Assembly: GCA_009775705.1 (NCBI GenBank)
Contig: VSQE01000016.1
Span: 1-34,669 of the forward strand
Direction: 5' to 3'
DNA from: Prevotellamassilia sp.
Lineage (GTDB): Bacteria; Bacteroidota; Bacteroidia; Bacteroidales; Bacteroidaceae
Length of the DNA: 34,669 bases
In this document: positions 24,901-33,406 of the stretch, piece by piece
Layout: the number at the start of each line of letters is the position of its first letter
Position numbering within the stretch: the stretch's first letter is position 1
Translations under genes and position numbers: made by a program
Notes under the pieces: generated by a model
What the model saw: the letters and a program-made list of their open reading frames with translations, nothing else
What the model was told of the DNA's origin: nothing
Database searches by the model: none

Positions 24901-26228
24901 CAGATAACGAAATACTGAATAACTTGGGGCTGAAGAAGCTCAATCCGATGCAGGAACGGGCCGGACAAGCGGGCCGTGACGGGCGGAATGTCATTTTACT
25001 GTCGCCTACGGGAACCGGAAAGACATTGGCTTATCTCCTTCCTTTGGTACATCGGATAGATTTCCGCTCCGATGAATTGCAGGCCGTGATCGTGGTTCCT
25101 TCCCGTGAGTTGGCCATGCAGTCTGAAGAGGTTTTTCGTAAGATGAAGACCGAAGGCAGGGCTTTGTGCCTGTATGGCGGCCGGCCGGCCATGGAAGAAC
25201 ACCGTAAAATCAGGGAGGTGAAGCCTCAGATCGTATTTGCTACTCCCGGACGACTTTTGGATCATCTGGAGAAAGAAAACATCAGGGGTGGTTCAGTTTT
25301 CCTGCTGGTGATAGACGAGTTTGACAAGTGTCTGGAACTTGGTTTTCAGGCTGATATGGAGCAGATCCGCTCCCATTTGTCTGCCGTAAAGCAATTGCTG
25401 CTGACCTCAGCGACTGATGCGGAGGAAATTCCGGCATATATGGAAAGATTTGGCCGGGGCAGTCGGATCGATTTTGTCAGACTGGATTACTTGGATGGTC
25501 TTCAACTTGAAGACAGGCTGATTGTAAAGACTGTTCCATCTCCGGTCAAGGATAAACTGGAGACTTTGGCGCAACTTCTCACGTGGGTGCAAGGCAAGCC
25601 TTCTATTGTTTTTGTGTCCCATCGGGAAAGTGCCGAAAGGATTGGCAAATATTTGAAAGACAACGGTTTCTTTGCGGAGATCTATCATGGTGGAATGGAA
25701 CAGGAGCGCCGTGAAAGAGCTTTGTATAAGTTCCGTAGTGGCAGCAGTAATGTGCTTGTTGCCACCGATCTGGCGGCCCGTGGTCTGGATATACCTGAAG
25801 TGGAGGTGATTGTTCACTATCATCTGCCGGCTACGGAGGAAATCTACATACATCGTTGCGGCCGTGCCACCCGCTGGATGTCTACCGGAGAAGTCTATTT
25901 GCTGAAGGGTCCTGACGAATATATTCCGGAGTTTACAGGAAATACCGAAGACTTCGGTGTGGATGGAACAAGCATCGTTCCGGCGGTTCCTCTTTGGGTT
26001 ACTTTATACATAGGAAAAGGAAAGAAAGATAAGTTGTCCAAGGCCGACATCGTGGGCTTTCTTTGCAAGAAGGGAGGCCTGAGGGGAGAAGAGATTGGAA
26101 GGATTGATGTCGGAACGCATTTTGCATATGCTACGGTAAAACGAACGAAGGTAAAGGTTGCGATGCGGTCTTTGGCAGGGGAGAAGATAAAAGGAAAGAA
26201 AACATTAATAGAAATAATGAGAAACTGA
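24897..26228 (+). CDS. DEAD-box RNA helicase with DbpA-like C-terminal domain
   Basis: This 443-residue ATP-dependent RNA helicase has two RecA lobes. Visible motifs are SPTGTGKT (residues 36-43), PSREL, TPGRL, motif II as DEFD (140-143) instead of DEAD, SAT (171-173) and HRCGRATR (319-326). The last 80 residues (LYIGKGKKDKLSKADIVGFL and onward) match the DbpA RNA-binding domain, which binds 23S rRNA helix 92 in E. coli, so a role in large-subunit assembly is likely. DEFD keeps the two catalytic acidic residues, so the protein should be active. It overlaps sdaA by four bases and the next gene by one. Confidence 0.9.
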   Translation: MTDNEILNNLGLKKLNPMQERAGQAGRDGRNVILLSPTGTGKTLAYLLPLVHRIDFRSDELQAVIVVPSRELAMQSEEVFRKMKTEGRALCLYGGRPAMEEHRKIREVKPQIVFATPGRLLDHLEKENIRGGSVFLLVIDEFDKCLELGFQADMEQIRSHLSAVKQLLLTSATDAEEIPAYMERFGRGSRIDFVRLDYLDGLQLEDRLIVKTVPSPVKDKLETLAQLLTWVQGKPSIVFVSHRESAERIGKYLKDNGFFAEIYHGGMEQERRERALYKFRSGSSNVLVATDLAARGLDIPEVEVIVHYHLPATEEIYIHRCGRATRWMSTGEVYLLKGPDEYIPEFTGNTEDFGVDGTSIVPAVPLWVTLYIGKGKKDKLSKADIVGFLCKKGGLRGEEIGRIDVGTHFAYATVKRTKVKVAMRSLAGEKIKGKKTLIEIMRN

Positions 26229-26740
26229 TGACTGAGTTGTTGAAGGTAACGATAGAGGAGAAAGATGTGAAAGAGGCGGCCGGAGAAGGTACGGATGCGT
26301 TCGTCAATCTCTTTTTCCGTAGAATTTCGGCGGCAGCAGGAGGTGAACTGAATGCCGAAAGCATGCAACGGCTGACGGGCGACCAGATTACCCTGTGGGC
26401 TTTTTCCATCCTGCACGAAGAGATTATGGACGGCGGTTTTGTCCAGTTGATACATAACGGCTATGGGCCTTTCTTTTTTAGAAATCCCTTTGCCAAGGCT
26501 ATGCGCCTATGGGGCTTGGACGAATGTGCCAAATTGATCAATAAAGCCAGAAAACTATATGATAAATATGGTGGGGAACTGACAGTGGAGTGTAGCGACG
26601 AGGAGTTCATGGCTCTGTTTGAACGGTTCCCGGTTTTTGACGAACTGGATGACAGATTTGTCGAGGAGGAAGAGAATATGGTGGCGAGAGTGGCCTACTA
26701 TATAGATGAACATATCGGGAATTTTGCAACAATCGTCTGA
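26228..26740 (+). CDS. DMP19/DUF4375-like protein
   Basis: This 170-residue acidic, mostly helical protein shows the family pattern LHEEIMDGGFVQLIHNGYGPFF, then AMRLWGLDECAKLINKA, resembling the DMP19 (DUF4375) family. The Neisseria member mimics DNA and sequesters a transcription factor; most members are uncharacterised and the same function should not be assumed here. There is no signal peptide. The start overlaps the helicase stop by one base (TGATG) and smpB follows after 10 bases, so it belongs to the same transcript. Confidence 0.75.
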   Translation: MTELLKVTIEEKDVKEAAGEGTDAFVNLFFRRISAAAGGELNAESMQRLTGDQITLWAFSILHEEIMDGGFVQLIHNGYGPFFFRNPFAKAMRLWGLDECAKLINKARKLYDKYGGELTVECSDEEFMALFERFPVFDELDDRFVEEEENMVARVAYYIDEHIGNFATIV

Positions 26741-26750
26741 AATATAGAGT

Positions 26751-27227
26751 ATGGCATCAAAGAACAACAAGTTGTCTCCGGCAAGGATAAACATCAAGAA
26801 CAAACGTGCCGAGTTCGACTATCTGGTAGTGGACAGGTACACGGCAGGTATCGTGCTTACCGGAACGGAAATAAAAAGCATCCGCGAGGGAAAGGCCGGA
26901 CTGACAGATACCTATTGTTATATATATAACGGTGAACTCTGGGTCAAGAACATGTATATATCGGAATATAGTCTGGGATCTTATAATAATCATTCTACGA
27001 GGAGAGACCGGAAACTTCTTTTGAACAAGAAAGAGATCCGGACCTTGCAGAACGAAACGAAATCGCCGGGATTTACGATTGTTCCGTTGCGGATGTACAT
27101 TGATGAGAACGGCCGTGCAAAACTTGTGATAGGGCTTTGTCGGGGTAAGAAGGAATATGACAAGCGGGCGACATTGAAGGAAAAAGATGATCGTCGTGAG
27201 ATGGACAGATTTTTCAAGAATCATTGA
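26751..27227 (+). CDS. smpB: SsrA-binding protein SmpB
   Basis: This 158-residue protein binds tmRNA and brings it to stalled ribosomes for trans-translation. The family features are INIKNKRAEFDYLV, GIVLTGTEIKSIREGKAGL, the VKNMYISEY segment and a basic C-terminal tail. No tmRNA gene was seen in the window. The metH start lies one base after the stop codon. Confidence 0.96.
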   Translation: MASKNNKLSPARINIKNKRAEFDYLVVDRYTAGIVLTGTEIKSIREGKAGLTDTYCYIYNGELWVKNMYISEYSLGSYNNHSTRRDRKLLLNKKEIRTLQNETKSPGFTIVPLRMYIDENGRAKLVIGLCRGKKEYDKRATLKEKDDRREMDRFFKNH

Positions 27228-27228
27228 C

Positions 27229-29988
27229 ATGGGCTGTACGCTACAGGAATTGATAAAGGAGCGCATCCTCATATTGGATGGGGCGATGGGCACGATGATC
27301 CAGCAGTTTCATCTGACTGAAGAAGATTTTCGCCGGGGAGATTTACAGCAGTTGCCTGTTTTGCAGAAAGGCAATAATGACATTCTTTCTCTTTCGCGCC
27401 CCGATGTGATAGAGACAATACACCGCAGCTATTTGGAGGCTGGTGCCGACATCATCGAAACCAATACGTTCAGCGCGCAACGCATTTCAATGGCCGATTA
27501 TCATTGTGAGCATCTGTGCCGCGACATCAATCGGGAAAGTGTCAGAATCGCCCGTCGGCTCGCCGATGAGTTTACTGACCGAACTCCTGAGAAACCGCGT
27601 TTTGTGGCAGGATCGGTGGGGCCGACCAACAGAACATGTTCCATGAGTCCGGACGTAAACGATCCGGCTTTGAGAAATCTGACATTTGACCAATTGGCCG
27701 AAGCCTATCGCGAGCAGATGGAAGTGATGTTGGAGGAAGGAGTGGATGCAATCCTCATAGAGACGATCTTTGATACGCTGAATGCGAAAGCGGCCCTTTA
27801 TGCAGCCGAAGAGGCTATGGCGAATACTGCAAAAGTTGTCCCTCTTATGCTTTCCGTCACGATTGCGGACAAGGCTGGCCGTACTTTGTCCGGACAATCA
27901 TTAGGAGCTTTTCTCGCTTCCGTTTCCCATGCTCCGATTTTCTCGGTCGGATTGAACTGTTCCTTCGGAGCCTCGGAAATGAAACCGTTTCTGGAAGAAT
28001 TGGCCAGACAGGCACCTTATTATATTTCGGTATATCCCAATGCGGGACTGCCCAATTCTATGGGAAAATATGATCAGACGCCTTCAGAAATGGCGGAGAT
28101 GGTAGAAAAATACATAGAAGAGGGACTGGTGAATATAATAGGCGGTTGTTGCGGGACGACCGATGCTTTTATTGCGGAATATCCCGGGTTGTTACGTAAA
28201 GACGGTATGTGGCGGCCGCCACATGTGCCTGTCCCGTTTTCAAAAGACTTGACATTGTCGGGACTGGATGTTTTATCAGTCAGGTCCGAGAATAATTTTA
28301 CCAACGTAGGAGAACGGTGCAATGTTGCCGGATCGCGAAAATTCCTGCGTCTTATCAGGGAGAAAAATTATGAGGAAGCGATAGGCATAGCCCGTCAGCA
28401 GGTGGAAGACGGGGCGCAGATTCTGGATATAAACATGGACGACGGCCTGTTGGAGACGAAGGAAGAGATGGTGCATTTTCTCAACCTTCTTGCGGCAGAG
28501 CCTGAAATAGCCCGTGTTCCTCTTATGATAGATTCCTCCCGGTGGGAGGTCATTACGGCGGCATTGAAATGTGTTCAGGGAAAATGTATCGTAAATTCGA
28601 TTTCTTTGAAAGAGGGGGAAACTGCCTTCTTGAATCATGCGCGCGAAATCAGACGGCTTGGAGCCGCAGTCGTGGTGATGGCGTTTGACGAGAAAGGACA
28701 GGCCGATACTTTTGAGCGGCGCATAGAAATATGCGAGCGAGCTTATTCATTGCTGACAGAGAAAGTTGGATTCAATCCGGCGGATATCATTTTTGATCCT
28801 AATGTTCTTGCTGTCTGTACGGGAATGCCAGAGCATGACAATTATGCTTTGGATTATATCCGGGCAACTGCCTGGATTCGGCAGAATCTGCCCTACGCGC
28901 ATGTGAGCGGAGGCGTCAGCAATCTGTCATTTTCTTTCAGGGGCAACAATTATGTCCGTGAGGCAATGCATGCCGTGTTCCTTTATCACGCTATTCGTTC
29001 CGGTATGGATATGGGTATTGTGAATCCATCATCTTCAGTTCTATATGGTGACATACCGAGAGACTTTCTTGGATTGCTGGAAGACGTAGTTCTCAATAGG
29101 AGACCGGCTTCTGAGGAATTGATCGCGAAAGCGGAGGAATTGCAGTCTGAAGCGGCTTCGGCGTTGCCTCGGAAGGAGGCCAAGAACCATGACGGATGGA
29201 GGCAGGCCTCATTGGAGGAACGTCTGCACTATGCTTTGTTGAAAGGGGTGGGCGACTGCTTGGAGGAAGATCTTGCGGATGCGATCGGAAAATACGATCA
29301 TGCTGTGGATATCATTGAGGGTCCCTTGATGGAAGCGATGAATGATGTCGGCGAACTGTTCGGTTGTGGCAAGATGTTTTTGCCTCAGGTTGTCAAGACC
29401 GCCCGGACCATGAAAAAGGCTGTCGGTATTCTGCAACCGCATATCGAAGCGGAAATGACGGTGGGGAAAAAGGCTGGCAAGGCTGTTCTGGCAACGGTGA
29501 AAGGGGATGTCCATGATATCGGGAAGAACATAGTCTCTGTGGTTCTGGCCTGCAATAATTATGATATTACCGATTTGGGAGTCATGTGTCCGGCTGAGAC
29601 AATCGTGGAAGCTGCGTTGTCGGAGAAAGCGGATTTCGTCGGGTTGAGCGGACTGATCACTCCCAGTTTGGACGAGATGATCAATACCGTGCGTGCCATG
29701 AAACAGGCAGGATTGTCGGTCCCTGTCCTGCTGGGTGGCGCTACAACCAGCAAGATGCACACCGCTTTGAAAATCGCGCCTGAGTACGACGGGCCGGTGA
29801 TATGGGTGAAAGATGCCTCGCAGATGGTTCTTATTGCGGCCCGTCTGATGAGTCCGGCAACAAGAGGCAAGTACATAGAAGAAATAAGAGCAGAATACGC
29901 GGAGCTGTGTGCTTTTGCCAGGGATAGAGCCGGCCGGGAAATCGTGCAGCTTGAAGAGGCCCGTAGGAACAAGTTGAATTTATTTTAG
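27229..29988 (+). CDS. metH: Cobalamin-dependent methionine synthase lacking the reactivation domain
   Basis: This 919-residue enzyme transfers the methyl group of methyl-THF to homocysteine through methylcobalamin. Domains in order: homocysteine-binding barrel (about 10-325) with DGAMGTM and zinc ligands C244 and C307/C308; pterin-binding barrel (about 345-610) with NNFTNVGERCNVAGS; the B12 cap (about 655-745); and the B12-binding domain with D760, H762 and G765 (DVHDIGKN). The chain ends at the B12 domain and has no AdoMet-binding reactivation domain, which brings E. coli MetH to about 1227 residues. The frame is open from 27187, but ATG 27229, one base after smpB, is the natural start. There is no room for a cobalamin riboswitch directly upstream. 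Confidence 0.93.
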   Translation: MGCTLQELIKERILILDGAMGTMIQQFHLTEEDFRRGDLQQLPVLQKGNNDILSLSRPDVIETIHRSYLEAGADIIETNTFSAQRISMADYHCEHLCRDINRESVRIARRLADEFTDRTPEKPRFVAGSVGPTNRTCSMSPDVNDPALRNLTFDQLAEAYREQMEVMLEEGVDAILIETIFDTLNAKAALYAAEEAMANTAKVVPLMLSVTIADKAGRTLSGQSLGAFLASVSHAPIFSVGLNCSFGASEMKPFLEELARQAPYYISVYPNAGLPNSMGKYDQTPSEMAEMVEKYIEEGLVNIIGGCCGTTDAFIAEYPGLLRKDGMWRPPHVPVPFSKDLTLSGLDVLSVRSENNFTNVGERCNVAGSRKFLRLIREKNYEEAIGIARQQVEDGAQILDINMDDGLLETKEEMVHFLNLLAAEPEIARVPLMIDSSRWEVITAALKCVQGKCIVNSISLKEGETAFLNHAREIRRLGAAVVVMAFDEKGQADTFERRIEICERAYSLLTEKVGFNPADIIFDPNVLAVCTGMPEHDNYALDYIRATAWIRQNLPYAHVSGGVSNLSFSFRGNNYVREAMHAVFLYHAIRSGMDMGIVNPSSSVLYGDIPRDFLGLLEDVVLNRRPASEELIAKAEELQSEAASALPRKEAKNHDGWRQASLEERLHYALLKGVGDCLEEDLADAIGKYDHAVDIIEGPLMEAMNDVGELFGCGKMFLPQVVKTARTMKKAVGILQPHIEAEMTVGKKAGKAVLATVKGDVHDIGKNIVSVVLACNNYDITDLGVMCPAETIVEAALSEKADFVGLSGLITPSLDEMINTVRAMKQAGLSVPVLLGGATTSKMHTALKIAPEYDGPVIWVKDASQMVLIAARLMSPATRGKYIEEIRAEYAELCAFARDRAGREIVQLEEARRNKLNLF

Positions 29989-30016
29989 ACAAGTATTTAA
30001 ATACCATGGTTTAATT

Positions 30017-31291
30017 ATGAAAATCCGTAGTTTTTTTGTTTCAGTGCTTTTGCTGGCAGTGTCGTTTTCCATGATGGCCAGCTCCTTTGTCACAGCCAGC
30101 GGCGGCCATTTGTACCGTGACGGAAAACCGTATTATTTTATTGGAACCAATCTTTGGTATGCTCCGATATTGGCATCCGAAGGTGAGGGAGGAAACCGCG
30201 GACGGCTTCTCTCGGAACTGGATATGCTGCACAGGATGGGGGTCAATAATCTGCGTATTCTCGTCGGAGCTGATGCCGGAAGTGCCAATGCCAACAGCGT
30301 AGTGCCTTGCTTGCAGGCAAAGCCGGGTGTGTTGAACGATACGCTGCTTGCCGGACTTGATTATTTGCTGGTCGAGATGGGGAAGCGGGATATGACGGGA
30401 GTGTTCTATCTGACCAATTCCTGGGATTGGAGCGGAGGTTACGGATATTATCTGCGCGAAGTGGGCTATGGAGATTCTCCGGATGCTACCGCCCACTACA
30501 ATGCCTATGTGGACTATGCAGCCGACTTTTTGCGTGACGGAAAGGCCAGAAAACTGTACCTTGATTTTGTGGAACGTATCGTTTCCCGCACCAACCGTTA
30601 CACAGGGGTGGCCTATAAGGACGATCCTACCATCATGTCCTGGCAGATCTGCAATGAGCCGAGGCCGTTCAGCAAAGAAACAAAGGAGAGCTTTGCCCGA
30701 TGGATTTCCGAAACGGCAAAACTCATCAAACGCATAGCACCCCGACAGCTGGTCTCTACAGGCAGCGAAGGCTTGTATGGCTGTGAAGTCGATGAGCAGT
30801 TGTGTGAGCGTATCCATAATGATCCGAACGTGGACTATCTCACGTTGCACATCTGGCCCATTAACTGGAGATGGGCCACATCCGACCGTCTTTTTCAGGC
30901 GTTGCCGAATGTATATCTGAGGTCCGGCGAATATATAGACATACACGAGCGTATTGCCCGTAACATCGGGAAACCGATGGTGATCGAGGAATTCGGTTAT
31001 GCCCGCGACAACAATTTTTACTATCCGGGAGCCGGAACCCGAAGCCGGGATTCTTTCTACAACTTCATCTTCTCCAAAGTGCAGGAGAGCAAAGAGAACC
31101 AAGGACCTCTGGTCGGTTGCAATTTCTGGGGCTGGGGAGGTTCCGGCCGGCCGGCCGGAAAAACGTGGAAGAGGGGTAACGATTATCTGTGCGACCCTCC
31201 TCATGAACCGCAAGGCTGGTATTCTGTCTATGATTGCGATTCGACAACGCTGTCTGCCATATCGGAGGCGGTACGGAAATTGGAGAAATGA
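30017..31291 (+). CDS. GH5-family glycoside hydrolase, probable endo-beta-mannanase
   Basis: This 424-residue secreted enzyme has a signal peptide (residues 1-22) and one TIM-barrel domain. The acid/base is E214 in WQICNEPRPF and the nucleophile is E325 in VIEEFGYARD, the two GH5 landmarks. The segments GTNLWYAPILAS and LRILVGADAG fit the mannanase (GH5_7-like) branch, so the likely substrate is beta-mannan or a related beta-mannoside; this is an inference from similarity. It follows metH by 28 bases and its stop overlaps the PAP2 start (ATGA). No transporter is adjacent. Confidence 0.85.
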   Translation: MKIRSFFVSVLLLAVSFSMMASSFVTASGGHLYRDGKPYYFIGTNLWYAPILASEGEGGNRGRLLSELDMLHRMGVNNLRILVGADAGSANANSVVPCLQAKPGVLNDTLLAGLDYLLVEMGKRDMTGVFYLTNSWDWSGGYGYYLREVGYGDSPDATAHYNAYVDYAADFLRDGKARKLYLDFVERIVSRTNRYTGVAYKDDPTIMSWQICNEPRPFSKETKESFARWISETAKLIKRIAPRQLVSTGSEGLYGCEVDEQLCERIHNDPNVDYLTLHIWPINWRWATSDRLFQALPNVYLRSGEYIDIHERIARNIGKPMVIEEFGYARDNNFYYPGAGTRSRDSFYNFIFSKVQESKENQGPLVGCNFWGWGGSGRPAGKTWKRGNDYLCDPPHEPQGWYSVYDCDSTTLSAISEAVRKLEK

Positions 31292-31878
31292 GGACTTGTC
31301 CGAACGCGGGAAAGGAAGAAAAGCATTTCCGGACAACTGTCTGGTTGTTGCTGTTTTGTGTCGGATTGTGCCAGACCGGCTATGTGAAAGCACAATTCGA
31401 GAGGCGGGTCAGGACTTCTACGGACATATTGATGTTCGTGCCGGGAGTGGCCGGTGCAGTGGCTACTGTGGCCCTGAAGGACTACGAGGGAACCAAGCAA
31501 CTGGCTCTGAGTGGTGCCACCGCGCTGGCGGCCAATTATCTTCTGGAGGCATGTATCCGCAAGTCTCGTCCCGACGGCAGCGGGTATCATTCGTTTCCCT
31601 CTACCCATAGTGCCGCGGCTTTTGTGGGAGCCGCGTTTGTTTCCCGTCGTTACGGCTGGCGCTATGGGGTTCCGGCTTATCTGTTGTCCTCGTATGTGGC
31701 CTGGGGACGTGTGCGCAGTCGCCGGCATGACTTCTGGGATGTTTTTGGCGGGGCGGCATTGGGAGTAGGTTGCGGTTACCTCTATACGCGTCCGTTTTCC
31801 CGAAATGTCCGGATGTCCGTTTTGCCTGCAATTCCTGAAGGTGGGGGATGCTCCGTGCAGTTCAGGGCTGAATTTTGA
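31288..31878 (+). CDS. PAP2-family membrane phosphatase
   Basis: This 196-residue protein of the PAP2/haloperoxidase superfamily has an N-terminal hydrophobic segment (18-35) and further hydrophobic stretches around the active site. The visible motifs are R94-P95, PSTH with H107 (usually PSGH), and R141, H147 and D151 in the third motif. The usual first-motif lysine, seven residues before the RP arginine, is a glutamate (E87). Substrates in the family include lipid phosphates and undecaprenyl pyrophosphate; the one here is unknown. The frame is open from TTG 31234, but ATG 31288 overlaps the GH5 stop by four bases and is the better start. Confidence 0.82.
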   Translation: MRTCPNAGKEEKHFRTTVWLLLFCVGLCQTGYVKAQFERRVRTSTDILMFVPGVAGAVATVALKDYEGTKQLALSGATALAANYLLEACIRKSRPDGSGYHSFPSTHSAAAFVGAAFVSRRYGWRYGVPAYLLSSYVAWGRVRSRRHDFWDVFGGAALGVGCGYLYTRPFSRNVRMSVLPAIPEGGGCSVQFRAEF

Positions 31879-31962
31879 AATTCGGCAGGCAAATATTCCT
31901 GCACGTTGTGAAAGAATTTGTAGAAAAAATGTCAAAATGCTTTTTCATACAAATATAATCCG

Positions 31963-31970
31963 TATATTTG
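31963..31970 (+). promoter_or_regulatory. -7 box of the trpB leader promoter
   Basis: TATATTTG matches TAnnTTTG and lies 26 bases before the leader-peptide ATG, so transcription should begin near 31977. The -33 region at about 31940-31946 is T-rich (TTTTTC) but not a clean TTTG. Confidence 0.5.
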
Positions 31971-31995
31971 CAACTGAAATAAAGAATAGATCGTA

Positions 31996-32043
31996 ATGAT
32001 AAGAAGTTTGTACATATATTGGTGGCGCGCCTCGGATTTGTAG
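31996..32043 (+). CDS. trpL: Tryptophan leader peptide (15 residues, tandem Trp)
   Basis: ATG 31996 opens MIRSLYIYWWRASDL and ends at TAG 32041-32043. Two consecutive TGG codons (32020-32025) in a 15-codon frame between a promoter and a terminator, directly upstream of trpB, are the hallmark of a Trp-sensing leader peptide. Ribosome stalling at the Trp pair would report low charged tRNA-Trp. It is too short for ordinary gene finding. No strong Shine-Dalgarno is visible, which is common in Bacteroidetes. Confidence 0.75.
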   Translation: MIRSLYIYWWRASDL

Positions 32044-32094
32044 CAAAGTCGTGAGGAAGCAAGTCTATTGTGTATAAACAACAAGAAACATATA

Positions 32095-32122
32095 GGGACC
32101 TGTCGTACTTACGGCAGGTCCC
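32095..32122 (+). terminator. Attenuator terminator upstream of trpB
   Basis: GGGACCTGTCGT (32095-32106) and ACGGCAGGTCCC (32111-32122) form a 12-bp stem with one G-U pair and an ACTT loop, followed by TTTTCTAT. It stands 52 bases before the trpB start and 51 bases after the leader stop. An alternative pairing that would break the stem is possible between 32046-32056 (AAGTCGTGAGG) and the 5' arm plus loop (32099-32110); segment 32030-32033 (CCTC) could in turn mask 32053-32056 (GAGG). The alternative pairings are imperfect and tentative. Confidence 0.75.
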
Positions 32123-32174
32123 TTTTCTATATTGACAACAGAATCTGAGTATGAACCGATAAAAAAGAGAAATC

Positions 32175-33371
32175 ATGATGAAATCCTATCAAGTGAGCAA
32201 AGACGGCTTTTATGGGGAGTTTGGCGGAGCTTATGTTCCGGAGTCCCTTTCTTGTGCCATGAACGGGCTGAGAACTGCGTATCTCGAAATTCTTGAAAGC
32301 GACGATTTCCGGAAAGAATACCACGCGTTGCTGAAAGATTATGTGGGCAGGCCTTCGCCTTTGTATCATGCGGAGCGTATGAGCCGCAAATATGGTTGCC
32401 GCCTGTATCTGAAAAGGGAAGACCTGAACCATACTGGGGCGCATAAAATCAACAATGCGATCGGACAGCTTCTTCTGGCCCGCAGGTTGGGAAAGAAGCG
32501 CATCATTGCCGAAACCGGTGCCGGACAGCACGGAGTAGCTGTCGCTACAGTCTGTGCGCTAATGGACATGCCTTGCCGCATTTATATGGGAGCCATTGAT
32601 GTGGAGCGTCAGCGTGTAAATGTCGAACGGATGAGAATGCTGGGAGCCGAAGTCTGCCCGGTTTGTAGCGGAGGCAGTGCGCTGACCGAAGCCGTGGATG
32701 TGGCCATAGCCGACTGGTGCGAACATCCTGATGATACATTCTATGTCATCGGGTCGGCAGTCGGTCCGCACCCTTATCCGGACATGGTGGCGCGTTTACA
32801 GAGTGTCATCAGCAAGGAAATCAAGGAACAACTCATGGAACATGAGGGACGCGATTATCCGGATTATCTGATGGCCTGTGTCGGCGGAGGATCGAATGCT
32901 GCCGGAACCATTTATCACTACCTTGATGACACGAGGGTGAAGATTGTGCTGGGAGAGGCCGGAGGACACGGAGCGGAAAGCGGAGAGACGGCAGCGACGA
33001 TGTCGTGTGGCACTCCGGGCATCATACATGGGAGCCGTACGCTGGTGATGCAGGATGACAAAGGCCATGTGATGGAACCCTATTCCATATCGGCCGGTCT
33101 GGACTATCCGGGCGTAGGACCATTGCATGCCCATCTTTCGCAGACACGCCGTGCCGAAATCATTTCGGTGAACGATGACGAGGCTTTGAGAGCGGCTTTT
33201 GAACTGACACGTATGGAAGGCATCATTCCGGCTTTGGAATCTTCCCATGCGTTGGCCATGCTTCCCAAAATGAAGTTTCGTCCCGATGACGTGGTGGTGC
33301 TCACCGTAAGCGGGCGGGGAGACAAGGACATAGAGACCTATCTGGCAAAGAGGAATGAAATAGAAGTCTGA
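32175..33371 (+). CDS. trpB: Tryptophan synthase beta chain, stand-alone copy
   Basis: This 398-residue PLP enzyme condenses indole with serine to give tryptophan. The start GFYGEFGGAYVPE, the PLP lysine K91 in HTGAHKINNA, GAGQHGVAVAT and the phosphate-binding GGGSNAAGT are all present. The usual interface sequence GSAVGPHPYPDMVARLQ is also kept, so this is a TrpB1-type enzyme that could pair with TrpA. No other trp gene is in the window: a terminator and an opposite-strand gene follow. In Bacteroidales trpB normally heads a trp operon, so this is either a second copy or a detached gene. Two ATGs in tandem (32175 and 32178) are possible starts. Confidence 0.94.
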   Translation: MMKSYQVSKDGFYGEFGGAYVPESLSCAMNGLRTAYLEILESDDFRKEYHALLKDYVGRPSPLYHAERMSRKYGCRLYLKREDLNHTGAHKINNAIGQLLLARRLGKKRIIAETGAGQHGVAVATVCALMDMPCRIYMGAIDVERQRVNVERMRMLGAEVCPVCSGGSALTEAVDVAIADWCEHPDDTFYVIGSAVGPHPYPDMVARLQSVISKEIKEQLMEHEGRDYPDYLMACVGGGSNAAGTIYHYLDDTRVKIVLGEAGGHGAESGETAATMSCGTPGIIHGSRTLVMQDDKGHVMEPYSISAGLDYPGVGPLHAHLSQTRRAEIISVNDDEALRAAFELTRMEGIIPALESSHALAMLPKMKFRPDDVVVLTVSGRGDKDIETYLAKRNEIEV

Positions 33372-33406
33372 ATCCGCCTGAAGGTTATTTGCCGGGAAAA
33401 AGAGAA

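Noticed and set aside
27228..27228. Possible cobalamin riboswitch before metH
   Set aside because: Only one base separates smpB and metH.
31893..31910. GCAGG/CCTGC hairpin after the PAP2 gene
   Set aside because: The stem is only 5 bp and no T-run follows, so it is too weak to call a terminator.
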